Below, piece after piece: positions 7,684 through 16,656 of a DNA stretch of 64,000 nt (its first letter is position 1; each line of letters begins with the position of its first letter). The position numbers and the translations under genes are program-made. Under the pieces are notes generated by a model. It was not told the origin of the DNA and made no database searches. It saw nothing but the letters and a program-made list of their open reading frames with translations. Source of the stretch: Natrinema versiforme JCM 10478 (lineage in GTDB: Archaea > Halobacteriota > Halobacteria > Halobacteriales > Natrialbaceae); contig NZ_AOID01000019.1 of the NCBI RefSeq assembly GCF_000337195.1, positions 1 through 64,000 on the forward strand. Direction: 5' to 3'.

Positions 7684-8643
7684 TTACGCTCGGAACGCCT
7701 GCCACGCCGACAGGCGCGTTTCAATCGTCCACTCGGTCGCTGCCGGCGGGTTCTCGCCGGCCTCGTAGACCAATGCATCGTCAAGGAGGTTCCAGACGCC
7801 AGCCTCGCTATCGGTATCGCCGTCGCCGTGTGGAATCTCGGTGTTCCCGATCGTGAGCACGGTTCGGTCGCCGTTGCTCTCTCGGACCGGTTCGACGATC
7901 GCCGGATGTGAGGAGAGCCGGACGAACGAATCGGTCTCGTACTCGCTGGCCGGTTGCTCTAACTCGCGCATATAGGTCAGCGAGGTATCCTCCGGGAGAA
8001 ACGACTTCGCCCACGCGAGTAGTTGGGCGATCCGGCCCCGCGTGTCGCGGACGTAAATCGAGACCGTGCCCGGCTCTTGGTTGAGGACCACCGATTCGCC
8101 CCCATCGGCGATTTCGCCGACGCGAGCCTCGGATTGGTCAATCAGGATTTCGGCGGTCGTCGGGAGTACCGCATCGACGGTATCCAGTACCGCCACCGAA
8201 ACCGGCGTATCGATGGGTTCAGCGATCTCGAATTCGGCGATATTCAGCGTGACCAGCTCGTCCTCGTCTTGGGCGCTGGCCGGGTCGGCGACCGCCGCCG
8301 CGGCCAGCAACGCCCCGAGGAAGGTGAGCAAGCCTCGGCGGGTGTGGGATGTGTCTGTGTCCTCGCCGCGGGTGCTCGCAACGCCAGCGCCGCCAGCGGC
8401 GGTGACTGCAAGCAGGCCATCGGAGTTGTCTTCGCCCTCGCCGGGGAGGAAGGTCATGCGCTCTAAATTGAGCAACCCACCTGCCGGAAAGCCCAGATGG
8501 ACCGGGCCGAAGGCGACGCCCGTGTTCGTCACCCGCAGCGTCTCGGGGGCGTGCAGGTCGTCGCTGTTGGACCTGAGTGTGCCGCCCTCCGGGATATCGG
8601 TTATCGCGGCGCTCTCGGGGAGTGGGATGAATGCGCGTGTCAT
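7684..8643 (-). CDS. protein with internal twin-arginine signal
   Basis: A 319-residue protein. Unusually, the Tat-like signal (HTRRGLLTFLGALLAAAAVA, then DPASAQ) begins at about residue 98, after a 95-residue hydrophilic region. A start at Met63 would give a shorter leader. The last 190 residues are acidic and unrecognised. Its ATG overlaps the stop of a 26-residue Pro-rich reading frame (ATGA), which supports the start at 8643. It may be a membrane-anchored protein with one domain on each side, or a Tat substrate with a long N-region. Confidence 0.75.
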   Translation of the reverse strand: MTRAFIPLPESAAITDIPEGGTLRSNSDDLHAPETLRVTNTGVAFGPVHLGFPAGGLLNLERMTFLPGEGEDNSDGLLAVTAAGGAGVASTRGEDTDTSHTRRGLLTFLGALLAAAAVADPASAQDEDELVTLNIAEFEIAEPIDTPVSVAVLDTVDAVLPTTAEILIDQSEARVGEIADGGESVVLNQEPGTVSIYVRDTRGRIAQLLAWAKSFLPEDTSLTYMRELEQPASEYETDSFVRLSSHPAIVEPVRESNGDRTVLTIGNTEIPHGDGDTDSEAGVWNLLDDALVYEAGENPPAATEWTIETRLSAWQAFRA

Positions 8644-8720
8644 GTGTATCGAAGAATTCGGTCAGTCGGTCTGCGAGTCGTCGGTCGGTCGTCGGGTGGG
8701 GGTTCTGGCGGTGGTGGCAT
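8640..8720 (-). CDS. 26-residue proline-rich mini-protein
   Basis: An ORF encoding MPPPPEPPPDDRPTTRRPTD plus six residues, whose stop overlaps the next start as ATGA and whose start follows the preceding stop by two bases. The tight fit suggests it is translated, perhaps only to couple its neighbours. A similar Pro-rich stretch lies in frame ahead of the surface-protein gene at 4836. Confidence 0.4.
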   Translation of the reverse strand: MPPPPEPPPDDRPTTRRPTDRILRYT

Positions 8721-8722
8721 GG

Positions 8723-8824
8723 TTAGTCCTCCGTAATCAGGTCCTCGCCGCCATCGCGCCAGTTCAAGACCACGCGGATGCGGGTCGGCGCTATGGCTCG
8801 TCGGGGTCGGTCTCTCGAGAACAT
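8723..8824 (-). pseudogene. displaced C-terminal remnant of the Tat-exported 260-residue gene
   Basis: A 33-codon frame whose end reads TRIRVVLNWRDGGEDLITED, closely matching the end of the intact gene at 9975-10757 (ARIRLLLNWRDQGHDELVGE). The two also share the 11-base stretch AACTGGCGCGA. It lies directly after the HNH gene. The simplest reading is that the HNH cassette was inserted near the end of the upstream gene, supplied a replacement 3' end, and pushed the original end here. It may still be translated (ATG at 8824). Confidence 0.6.
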
Positions 8825-8833
8825 GATTGTCTG

Positions 8834-9814
8834 TTAGTCGCTTGCCGCTTGCTCCGGCGCTTCGAACTGTACCGGGAGTCGTTCCCACGTGCTATGGCAC
8901 GATCGGCAGAGCGTGACTAAGTTCTCTGGGTCGTGAGCATCCTCTGGTTCTTCGTAGTTGCGGACAGGGTTTCTGTGGTGAACATTGAGAGATGTCCCAA
9001 ATTCCTCTTGGTGTTCATCCTCGGTTAAGCCACAAGCGAGACACTGGTAGTCGTCTCGCTCAAGGATGTCTTTGCGTATATAAATCCAGTCCGCGCCATA
9101 TTCTCGCCCACCGCCACCCTTCCAGAGAGGACTGTTCTCGCCGCTCATGAAGCCAGTTTCACGGACCCACTCGCCCTGGCATTGTGAGTCACAGAACGTG
9201 CGCTCACTCGCCCGGTGTATCCACGGCGCTCGGAGAACGGGCTCGCCGCAGTTAACGCAGTCCTTTTCGTACTTGACGTACCTCGGATTTCCTTCACCCG
9301 AATACTGCTCGGATTCCCACTTCCCCATGCACTCGCCGTCACAGAAGACGTGGTCAAGCCTCTCGAGTTGTCCCTGCGTTCGTTCAACAGGCGACCCACA
9401 ATGGTCACAAGGGACAGATTCCTTCTCACCGTGCGTCCTATTGATGTCAAGTCCCGCCTCTTGCAGTGCCGCGTTCCATGACCCGAACCGATTTTGATAG
9501 GTCGTCCGGCTTGAGTCAGAATGGTCGTCAAATTCGACCGCCGTGGGTGGCTTCCCGATCTCGTCGGCCACCTCTCGGAGTTGGTCCAGTAGCTCCTCGT
9601 CTGTATACCGAAACGAGGGCGATTTTTCGTACTCATCTGTGGATCTGCCGATCTCATTGAGTGCGCCTTCCCACGACCCGAACCGTGTTGCATACACCGT
9701 GGTGCTGTACGCACCGTCCTCGGTCATTTCGGTTGATTTGGGTGCCCGCCCCAAATCGTCGGCCAACCGGCGAAGTTCCTCGAGAAGGTCTTTCTCGGAT
9801 ATTTTCTCTGGCAT
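8834..9814 (-). CDS. HNH endonuclease with helical repeats and zinc fingers
   Basis: A 326-residue protein. Two copies of a roughly 50-residue helical repeat (DLLEELRRLADDLGRAPKST ... FGSWEGAL) are followed by two CxxC zinc fingers (CDHCG..CDGEC, CVNCG..CDSQC) and a C-terminal HNH domain (LNVHH...NLVTLCRSCH). The repeats are those seen attached to homing-type HNH nucleases and probably read DNA. The start at 9814 (MPEKISEKDLL) mirrors the other HNH protein at 19995-21020. The gene is less GC-rich than the operon around it and has its own inverted-repeat promoter, both signs of insertion. Confidence 0.88.
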   Translation of the reverse strand: MPEKISEKDLLEELRRLADDLGRAPKSTEMTEDGAYSTTVYATRFGSWEGALNEIGRSTDEYEKSPSFRYTDEELLDQLREVADEIGKPPTAVEFDDHSDSSRTTYQNRFGSWNAALQEAGLDINRTHGEKESVPCDHCGSPVERTQGQLERLDHVFCDGECMGKWESEQYSGEGNPRYVKYEKDCVNCGEPVLRAPWIHRASERTFCDSQCQGEWVRETGFMSGENSPLWKGGGGREYGADWIYIRKDILERDDYQCLACGLTEDEHQEEFGTSLNVHHRNPVRNYEEPEDAHDPENLVTLCRSCHSTWERLPVQFEAPEQAASD

Positions 9815-9825
9815 AAGACACGAAA

Positions 9826-9859
9826 CCGTACATAATCTATACGGTGTCATTCCGTATAG
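9826..9859 (-). promoter_or_regulatory. inverted-repeat operator/promoter of the HNH gene
   Basis: CTATACGG and CCGTATAG form a perfect 8-base inverted repeat with a 7-base spacer (9837-9859), and a third CCGTA half-site follows at 9826. The TATAG inside the repeat lies about 27 bases before the ATG at 9814, so a bound repressor would cover the TATA box. Confidence 0.55.
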
Positions 9860-9974
9860 TTGTTTTGCTCCGTATCGGAGGTTTTCAGGCATTTCACGGT
9901 CCGAGTCGGCGGAATTGCCGGTCCTAATCCACCACTCTTTCCAGAGGCCCCGTGGTCGGTTTTTACCTTCATTG

Positions 9975-10757
9975 TTACTCACCTACCAGTTCGTCGTGGC
10001 CTTGGTCGCGCCAGTTTAGGAGTAGTCGAATCCTCGCGAACTGGTAGTCGATCGTAGATTTGTCCCACCACGTCCCAAGCTCAGACACTGAATAGGGGTC
10101 GAAAATGGCCGTGTTATTCGAGGACTTGAACACGCCGTTTTGCTCCCACTGTGACTGCTTATCCAGAAAACTCCCGAATTCAGCGCCCGAAATCGTATGT
10201 GCGGGCACGCCGCGTGTTTCATCGCGTTGGTGGCGGTAGTGGTGGTGCGGGCTTGCGACTTCGAGCGAGGGATGGGTCGGTTGGTCGGTTTCGTCTTGGA
10301 CGAGTGTGATTTCGTCGCCGGACAGCTCGACGGCGAAATGATGGTAGCCTGAATACAGGACTGTTTGCACCTCGCCCGTATCCCTATCCGCCAGTACGAG
10401 CGCGGGCTCGTGATCCTGAAAGTGGGAGTCAGCGGCGAGTAGCGGGCCGAATACCGGGATACTGTCGGACAGTGAATCCTGCTTCGAATACTTGCACCAA
10501 TAGTAGTACGCGCGTGTGTCGTGTTCCTCGCTATCTGCGTACCAGCCGTAAATCCCGATGAGTTGGCGTTGGTCGGTCCACGCGATGTCCAGATACGGCT
10601 CGTATTTGCGTAACTCCGCGAGGTCGTCGCCGACCGATGTGATATGATCGGGCGACCAGTCCGGTGGCGTCGCGGCCGACGCCAGTCCCGGGACGGCGAT
10701 CGTCGCGGCCGTGGCCGTCGCTCCGGTGAGGAACTGGCGTCTCGAGAGTCGTGTCAT
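9975..10757 (-). CDS. Tat-exported protein, 260 residues
   Basis: The N-terminus has a clear twin-arginine signal (LSRRQFLTGATATAATIAV, then PGLASA). The mature protein is rich in Asp, His, Trp and Tyr and is not recognised. The start at 10757 is two bases after the stop of the protease gene. Its last 20 residues resemble the remnant frame at 8723-8824, which implies that the present 3' end came with the HNH cassette downstream. Confidence 0.85.
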   Translation of the reverse strand: MTRLSRRQFLTGATATAATIAVPGLASAATPPDWSPDHITSVGDDLAELRKYEPYLDIAWTDQRQLIGIYGWYADSEEHDTRAYYYWCKYSKQDSLSDSIPVFGPLLAADSHFQDHEPALVLADRDTGEVQTVLYSGYHHFAVELSGDEITLVQDETDQPTHPSLEVASPHHHYRHQRDETRGVPAHTISGAEFGSFLDKQSQWEQNGVFKSSNNTAIFDPYSVSELGTWWDKSTIDYQFARIRLLLNWRDQGHDELVGE

Positions 10758-10759
10758 GA

Positions 10760-12328
10760 TTAGGACACCTGTCGGAAGAGCCACGAGCCAGACATGGCGT
10801 CGTAAGCCCCGCCGCGGGCGGCCGCCTCGTCGGTCTCGGCCGATTCTTGGTCCTCGTCGGGTTCGGTGCCCGCGAGCAGGTTCGCGGCGTTTGGCATCCC
10901 GTGGCCGACCTCCTCGGTGGCCGCCTTCGGGATGGGTTCGGCGGTCCGCTGGAGTTCGTCGCGCACCGTCTCGAGGTCCGTTTCCCCAGAGTCGGCGACG
11001 TAGAGCCCGATCACGCCAGCCGCAACCGGTCCGGCCATCGAGGTGCCGGTTTTCGCGCCCTCACCTGCGGCCTCGAGCGTACAGCCGGGCGCGGCCACGT
11101 CAGGCATCGCGCCTTGGGTCTGGCCGCCGGAGCCGTCGGTCACGCCGTTGTGCGGGCCGATGTTGCTGTAGTAGGCGCTCAGGGCCTCGCTTGGTGGATC
11201 GACTGTCGTCGCACCGACGGCGATTGTGTGCTCGCTCGAGGCGGGGGGGCTAACCCATCGAGTTGCCTGCCTGTCGTTCCCATTTGCCGCCACGGGAATC
11301 ACACCCTCCGAGACGGCGTACTCGAGGGCGTTGGCGATCGACGTGCTGTACTGCGGGCTTCCGAGTGAGAGGTTGAGCACGTCCACGCCCGCGTCGCCAG
11401 CCGCCCGAATCGCCGCCGCGATATTGTCGAGTGACCCGCTGCCCTCGTCGTCCAGTGCCTTGAGCCCGAGGACAGACGCCGCCGGGAGAAAGCCCTCGAG
11501 TGTGGCATCACTCGGCGTGCGAGCGGCAAGACAGGCCGCACACCACGAGCCGTGGCCGTTGCCGTCCGCGACGGCATCCCGGCCGGTCGGGTCGCCGTCG
11601 GCGGTGAAATTCGTCGAGTCGGCGAGCAACCGCGAGTTGCCGTCGGCGTCGTCGAGATAGGCGGCGTTGGTGACACCGGTATCGGCGACCGCGACGGTCA
11701 CCGATGAGGTATCCGGCAGCGTGGTGTCGGCGCTGGTCGCGGCGGTCGCTTCCCGAGCGGCCTGCATCGCCGTCTGTTCCATGTCGCTGTCGAACGCGAC
11801 CCCGTCGGGTTGGGGCACGCCGCCGCCGACCGCCGAGAGGATTGTCGATTCGAGCGCGCCGAAGTCTTGCCATGCGTCGCTGCTTTCGGGCGTGAGTGGC
11901 TCGGCGAGCGTGACCGTGCGATTGATCTCGATACCGCTCGTGTCGATGTACTCCAGGGCAGCGATGCCGCGCTCGCCGAGCAACCGGTCGCGGGTTCGCG
12001 CCCCGATTGCATCGACTGGGGCAACGGCGGAAAGCGTGCCCGCGGCGTCGTGGCGGCGATCGCCGAGTATGGACGTGGTGTCGTAGCTCCCGAGTTCGTC
12101 CTCGAGTGCATCGAGATTGTCCGCGCGTGCGCTCGCGTCCTCGCCCTCGACGGGGATAATCCAGCTAAAGCGGTCGTCGCTGTGCGAGACCGCACCGTCG
12201 GGGGCCGACCAGCCGAGCAGGCCGGGGTCGGTCGTCGGCGCGAGTGACGCCAGCGTCAGCGTGCTCGCGCCCGCGCCGATACTATACAGGTGTTCGCGTC
12301 TCGTCTGTCGGGGTCTGTCGTCGGTCAT
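10760..12328 (-). CDS. Tat-exported subtilisin-family (S8) serine protease
   Basis: A 522-residue protein. A twin-arginine signal (QTRREHLYSIGAGASTLTLA) leads into a pro-region, then a complete S8 catalytic domain: Asp216 in VAVADTGV, His259 in GNGHGSWCA, Asn349 of the oxyanion hole and Ser430 in KTGTSMAGP. Haloarchaeal proteases of this kind (halolysins) are folded inside and exported by Tat. In this operon it could mature surface or virion proteins or open the host envelope; that role is inference. The ATG overlaps the stop of the propeller-protein gene (ATGA). Confidence 0.9.
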   Translation of the reverse strand: MTDDRPRQTRREHLYSIGAGASTLTLASLAPTTDPGLLGWSAPDGAVSHSDDRFSWIIPVEGEDASARADNLDALEDELGSYDTTSILGDRRHDAAGTLSAVAPVDAIGARTRDRLLGERGIAALEYIDTSGIEINRTVTLAEPLTPESSDAWQDFGALESTILSAVGGGVPQPDGVAFDSDMEQTAMQAAREATAATSADTTLPDTSSVTVAVADTGVTNAAYLDDADGNSRLLADSTNFTADGDPTGRDAVADGNGHGSWCAACLAARTPSDATLEGFLPAASVLGLKALDDEGSGSLDNIAAAIRAAGDAGVDVLNLSLGSPQYSTSIANALEYAVSEGVIPVAANGNDRQATRWVSPPASSEHTIAVGATTVDPPSEALSAYYSNIGPHNGVTDGSGGQTQGAMPDVAAPGCTLEAAGEGAKTGTSMAGPVAAGVIGLYVADSGETDLETVRDELQRTAEPIPKAATEEVGHGMPNAANLLAGTEPDEDQESAETDEAAARGGAYDAMSGSWLFRQVS

Positions 12329-15300
12329 TGTGCGTACCTCCGTCGGTGGACGGCGATGCCGGCGAGTCCAAGCACACCGACGAACTCGCCCGATGGGATT
12401 GCGGAGCCGAACGGAACGAGCGACCCGACGAACGGGACGTTGCCGACCCACTGCGAGGCTTGGTGGCTCGCGCGGTCAACGTAGCCAGCCGATTCCACAG
12501 TAGAAATCGTAACGCTGCCGTCAGGCTCGGTGTACGTTCGGATCACGTGTTTGCCCTCCGACGGTTTCTCGACCGAGCCATATCGGGTCTCACCCTCGTG
12601 CGTAATCGGTGCCCCTCCAAATCCGGGCGAGGACCGCCAGTAAAGGGCTTGAGACCGTGGCGATGTCAGGTGAACGTTCGTCGGAATATTGGACTGGACA
12701 GCAGTTTCCGAACTGCCATGCACGACCTCCACGTCGATCGTGTGGGTCGTTCCCTGCATGGCGTTGCTCGGTTTGATGTTCAGTTCGCCCGGGCCATCGG
12801 AATCGTCGGCGATCACATCAACCGAGAGTGTGCCACCGTTGGACTCGAGACGCGCACTCTCGAGTTGTTCGCCCGTGACTGCGTAGACGCCGGTCATCGA
12901 CTGTGGCGAGCCACTGGCCCGGACCGTCGCCGGATCGGAGCGGGACTGTTGTTTCGCGTCGATGCGCTCGCTGACCACGAACTGGTCGCCTTGCTGGTTT
13001 GTATAGGTCAATCGGACGCTGTGCGTGCCCTCGCCGTCAGTTTCGAACGAGGCGCGGTCACGCTCGGAATCGACGGTCGCGGTGATCGGCTCACCGTCGT
13101 CGTTCCACGCCTCGGCGCTGACGAGACTATCGTAGCCGGTATCGTCGGTCGGCGAAATCCCGACGGAGACCTGTTCGCTCGGGCCGGGTGCCAGCGTCGA
13201 GAAGTCCACCGCGTTAATCTGGGGAGTCGAACCGCCGAACGTGGGGTTGGTCGCGCTCACCCGATCGTCGAGAATGCCATCAGTCCCGCCACCGATCAGC
13301 CCGCCGTCGCTGCTCGCAGCGCGGACACGGAGTTCGACACCCGGCGTGTCCTCGGGAATCGGATAGTCAGAGACAGAGAGTGTTTGGCCGCCGAGTCCGG
13401 GGACACCACTGGAGCCGATCGACCAGTAGTCCTCGCCGATCGACTCGGAACTACCATTCGGATAGTGGGCCTCTAGTGCGATGGTGTCGCTATCGATACC
13501 ATCGGGGAGTGGGTACTCGGCGTTAAACAGTCCATCCGATATCTCTGCGGGGTTCTCGCCGCCGAGGTCGGGTGGTTCGATCTCCCCGATGCCCGCCAGC
13601 GCGACCTGCATGTGGGAAGTCTCGCGGGGCAGTTCCTCGGAGGAGAGGTCTTCGGCGGCTTGGACCTCCTCGAAGTCGCTCCGCTCGAGGTAGCGATCTT
13701 CCGCGCCCGGGACCGTTTCGGTCAGCGTCTTGTGGTCGGAATAGATCCGCTCGAGGCTCGAGCGCTCCATCTCTTCGAAGCGCTCGTCGTACTCCGAGCG
13801 GAGTTCATCGACTGTCTCGTTGAGGCGTTGTTCTTCTAAGAACGCCTGCAAGTCGGCGAAGGACTCCATGTTGGAGAACGGCACTTCCGGCGAGCGGTAG
13901 GTCGTCACGGTGACGTTTTCGGCTGGCGGCTCGACGCTCGTGCCGCTCGGATCTGGAAGATAGAACGTGCCGTTGTAGCCCCCGGATTGGATCTCGCGGA
14001 GGTCCTCGATTGACGGATCGGACAGGTCCTCGAGCGACCCATCGCCTTTCATCGCCCGGAGGTCAGTTTTGACGGCGTTTGACGGTACGTCGACGCTGAA
14101 GTGGCCGGTTTCGTTCGTCCGAACCGTGCTCCGGGCGACGTGGTCCTGCGAGAGGAGGTTCCGAATGCGCTCGGCGCGCTGGGTGAGTTGGTCTTTCTCG
14201 TTGCGGAGGTCCTCTTCCCACGCGCTCGAGATATCGCTTGGCGAGCCAACCGTGACAGTAGTCACCGCCGACGGGTTGTCTTCGGGGTAGATCCGATAGA
14301 CGCCCGTCGGGAGCGACGTGCGGACGGCCTCGTATTCCTCGCCGCCGCGGTTGAACGCGACATTCGTCTCGAATTCGACTTGGGTCTCGATCGTGCGTTT
14401 GTCGACGACCTCGCTGGTCGGCGAGAGTTGTTCGATGACGACCGTGCCCTCGGTCAGTTGGCCGGGGTCGATCGAGCTATCGACCGGGCCTTCGCTACTG
14501 ACGAGGCCAGTCGGCTCTTCGGTCGCGTCCCACAGCGAGATGATAACCTGTTCGTTCGACGGGAGCGTGATTCGCGGATCATCGACTTCGGATTTGAGAT
14601 AGCCAGTTCGGCCCTCACTCCAGTCGCTTTCCGTGTGTGCAACCGCGTAGGTGCCGTCGATCCCATCAGCGAACTTTTCGGTGTCGAGTAAGCCGTTACC
14701 AGTTTGGAACTGGTCTTCGAACGACTGCCACTCGTCGGGGAGTGGGTCGGTGAGTTCGGACTGGAGGTCCTCGGCTTGGCGTTTGAGTGATTTGGCGTCG
14801 GATTTGTCGAGTGCCGGTTCCGTTATCGAGTGAGAGACCAGTGTGGCGTTTTCAACTGGGTCGCCGTGTTGATCGGTGACTTGGCCGGTGATTGGTTCGG
14901 ACGTGCTGCCCCCTGTCGTTATAGACTGGGCGACGGTAACTGGCGAAAAGGTATCATCCACAGAACCGCTTCCAGAATCAATTTTGTATACATTTCCGTT
15001 CGCATCACCAGCAAACACAGTCGAGCCATCCGTAGATGAGGTAATTGCGTTCATCTGTACATCATTGGAGTATTGCCAGTCCTCCGTCTCCGAGTCGCGG
15101 TCGTAAGAGACTGCACTATTGATATCGTCAAATGCAATATTGAGATTGTTATCAACAGGCGACTTAGCTAAATCACGGGCTCGAGCGCCACTGTAGTCGC
15201 TAATCGATGATACTTGGCTCTGGTCATCAATGCTGATTGTTCGAACCGAATCGGAATGCCCGCCAGAAGACTCACCACCACCAACATGCAGAACGCCTAA

Positions 15301-15930
15301 TTCGCGGTCCAATTCGAGGCTTTCGACAGAGTCTACAAAGTCATATTCCCATTTTCGATCCCCAGTCTCTGGATCAACGCCATAAACAAAGGTATCTCCT
15401 GCCGAATATACAACCGTACCATCTCCTGCAACGTCTGTGTCTGTGGACTCAAATCCGATTGTGTTTTCGTGGAGGAGGGTTGTTGATCCTGTTTCAGCGT
15501 CAAGTTTAGATAGGTTCCCGTAGCGGTCGCCGACATAGATAGTTCCTGAATTGTCAGATAGCTCAAGGCTTGTCGGGCTGGCCGGAGTTGGGTCTGAGCG
15601 GTAAACTTCCTCCCCGGACACAGCATCGATTCCGACAACAGCGTTCTCGCCAGTCACGTATACGATTTCGTTCTGCGAATCAAGTGTCGTATCGTGGCTG
15701 TACGTACTAAGACTGTTGAATCGCCATATTTCCTCGCCTGTATCCTGATTTTGTGCAACGACAACACCATCTCCGCTAGTATACACTAGATCACCCACAT
15801 CGACATGGTTGGATGCGGAGACAACGCCATTCTCCCCGCTCGTAAGCAGTATTGGTGATGTGACTAGAGACAAGCAGAGGACTGCTACCAGCGAAATCGT
15901 TCGGATCTGTCCGTGGCTAATAGACGGCAT
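12325..15930 (-). CDS. giant exported beta-propeller surface protein
   Basis: A 1201-residue protein. A Sec-type signal (about residues 8-35) is followed by a PQQ-like beta-propeller (about 35-330; blades such as GDLVYTSGDGVVVAQNQDTG and VYVTGENAVVGIDAVSGEEV), then carboxypeptidase-like and immunoglobulin-like regions, a charged coiled region near 690-760, and a C-terminal membrane helix ending in HRRRYAQ. It resembles a long cell-surface or spike protein. DNA for the propeller is less GC-rich than the rest, suggesting domain exchange. An ATG at 16005 would add 25 residues and abut the upstream stop; I chose 15930 for the signal peptide. Confidence 0.82.
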   Translation of the reverse strand: MPSISHGQIRTISLVAVLCLSLVTSPILLTSGENGVVSASNHVDVGDLVYTSGDGVVVAQNQDTGEEIWRFNSLSTYSHDTTLDSQNEIVYVTGENAVVGIDAVSGEEVYRSDPTPASPTSLELSDNSGTIYVGDRYGNLSKLDAETGSTTLLHENTIGFESTDTDVAGDGTVVYSAGDTFVYGVDPETGDRKWEYDFVDSVESLELDRELGVLHVGGGESSGGHSDSVRTISIDDQSQVSSISDYSGARARDLAKSPVDNNLNIAFDDINSAVSYDRDSETEDWQYSNDVQMNAITSSTDGSTVFAGDANGNVYKIDSGSGSVDDTFSPVTVAQSITTGGSTSEPITGQVTDQHGDPVENATLVSHSITEPALDKSDAKSLKRQAEDLQSELTDPLPDEWQSFEDQFQTGNGLLDTEKFADGIDGTYAVAHTESDWSEGRTGYLKSEVDDPRITLPSNEQVIISLWDATEEPTGLVSSEGPVDSSIDPGQLTEGTVVIEQLSPTSEVVDKRTIETQVEFETNVAFNRGGEEYEAVRTSLPTGVYRIYPEDNPSAVTTVTVGSPSDISSAWEEDLRNEKDQLTQRAERIRNLLSQDHVARSTVRTNETGHFSVDVPSNAVKTDLRAMKGDGSLEDLSDPSIEDLREIQSGGYNGTFYLPDPSGTSVEPPAENVTVTTYRSPEVPFSNMESFADLQAFLEEQRLNETVDELRSEYDERFEEMERSSLERIYSDHKTLTETVPGAEDRYLERSDFEEVQAAEDLSSEELPRETSHMQVALAGIGEIEPPDLGGENPAEISDGLFNAEYPLPDGIDSDTIALEAHYPNGSSESIGEDYWSIGSSGVPGLGGQTLSVSDYPIPEDTPGVELRVRAASSDGGLIGGGTDGILDDRVSATNPTFGGSTPQINAVDFSTLAPGPSEQVSVGISPTDDTGYDSLVSAEAWNDDGEPITATVDSERDRASFETDGEGTHSVRLTYTNQQGDQFVVSERIDAKQQSRSDPATVRASGSPQSMTGVYAVTGEQLESARLESNGGTLSVDVIADDSDGPGELNIKPSNAMQGTTHTIDVEVVHGSSETAVQSNIPTNVHLTSPRSQALYWRSSPGFGGAPITHEGETRYGSVEKPSEGKHVIRTYTEPDGSVTISTVESAGYVDRASHQASQWVGNVPFVGSLVPFGSAIPSGEFVGVLGLAGIAVHRRRYAQ

Positions 15931-16014
15931 GGATACGTTGATCACACTGGTCAGCCGAGACCAGCGACTATCGGCGTCGCTCGAGGAGGGCTTTCGGGAT
16001 GGCATCGTATGTGG

Positions 16015-16656
16015 TCACTCCAATTCGTTGGTCCGAAGTTCGCGGACCAGTTGCTCCATATTCGATTCGTCCGACATGCCCTCGGATTTCCGCTCGAGGG
16101 CGCTACCGGCCAGCCGATCGCGGCGACTCAGCACCAGCTCGTCGACGGCGTCGAAAACGTAGTCCAAAATATCTCGGAAGGTCTCGGCGTCCCGATCGCC
16201 GAGTACGCCACCGAACGAAACCGCTCCGCACTCGGGACAGTGGCGGTGGCGGCGGTGGTCGTTTTTCGATATCTCGAGGGAGTGTGCGAGTGATCCGGTA
16301 TCGAAGTCGTGGTCGACTTCGACCCGCGGCACGTAGTGTTCGGCATCGGATAGAACTGATTCTGCGCCGAGTTCGTACCAACACTCCGGGCAGAAAATCG
16401 GCGGGTTGCCATAGCTCCGAAGGATCGATCCCGCGACCCACGCATCCCGGTTGACGCCCTGCACTTGGGCATGGGTATCGCCGCGGCCGAGCATGTCGTC
16501 GACCGACGGGATATCGGGCTCGTTGGTACTCTCCTCGTCGTGGGTCGGTTTCGTCTCGTCTTTCGGATCGCGGTCTGAATCGAACTCGCCGGTCTGACTG
16601 TCGAAGATGTTCACTCGCGAGCCGAGCGCGACGGTGTTGTTACTGTTGGAACTCAT
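16015..16656 (-). CDS. zinc-finger protein at the head of the surface operon
   Basis: A 213-residue acidic protein with two CxxC pairs (FCPECWY near residue 90 and HCPECGA near 138) that could bind one zinc. It has no signal peptide. It is the first gene of the leftward surface operon, so it may be a regulator or an internal assembly protein, but no family is recognised. Confidence 0.75.
   Translation of the reverse strand: MSSNSNNTVALGSRVNIFDSQTGEFDSDRDPKDETKPTHDEESTNEPDIPSVDDMLGRGDTHAQVQGVNRDAWVAGSILRSYGNPPIFCPECWYELGAESVLSDAEHYVPRVEVDHDFDTGSLAHSLEISKNDHRRHRHCPECGAVSFGGVLGDRDAETFRDILDYVFDAVDELVLSRRDRLAGSALERKSEGMSDESNMEQLVRELRTNELE

Noticed and set aside
13561-13600. Further TTCGA-type T-loop match inside the propeller gene
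   Set aside because: The flanking bases do not pair as a T-stem, and it lies within a solid coding frame; similar matches at 13221, 27611 and 58611 fail the same test.
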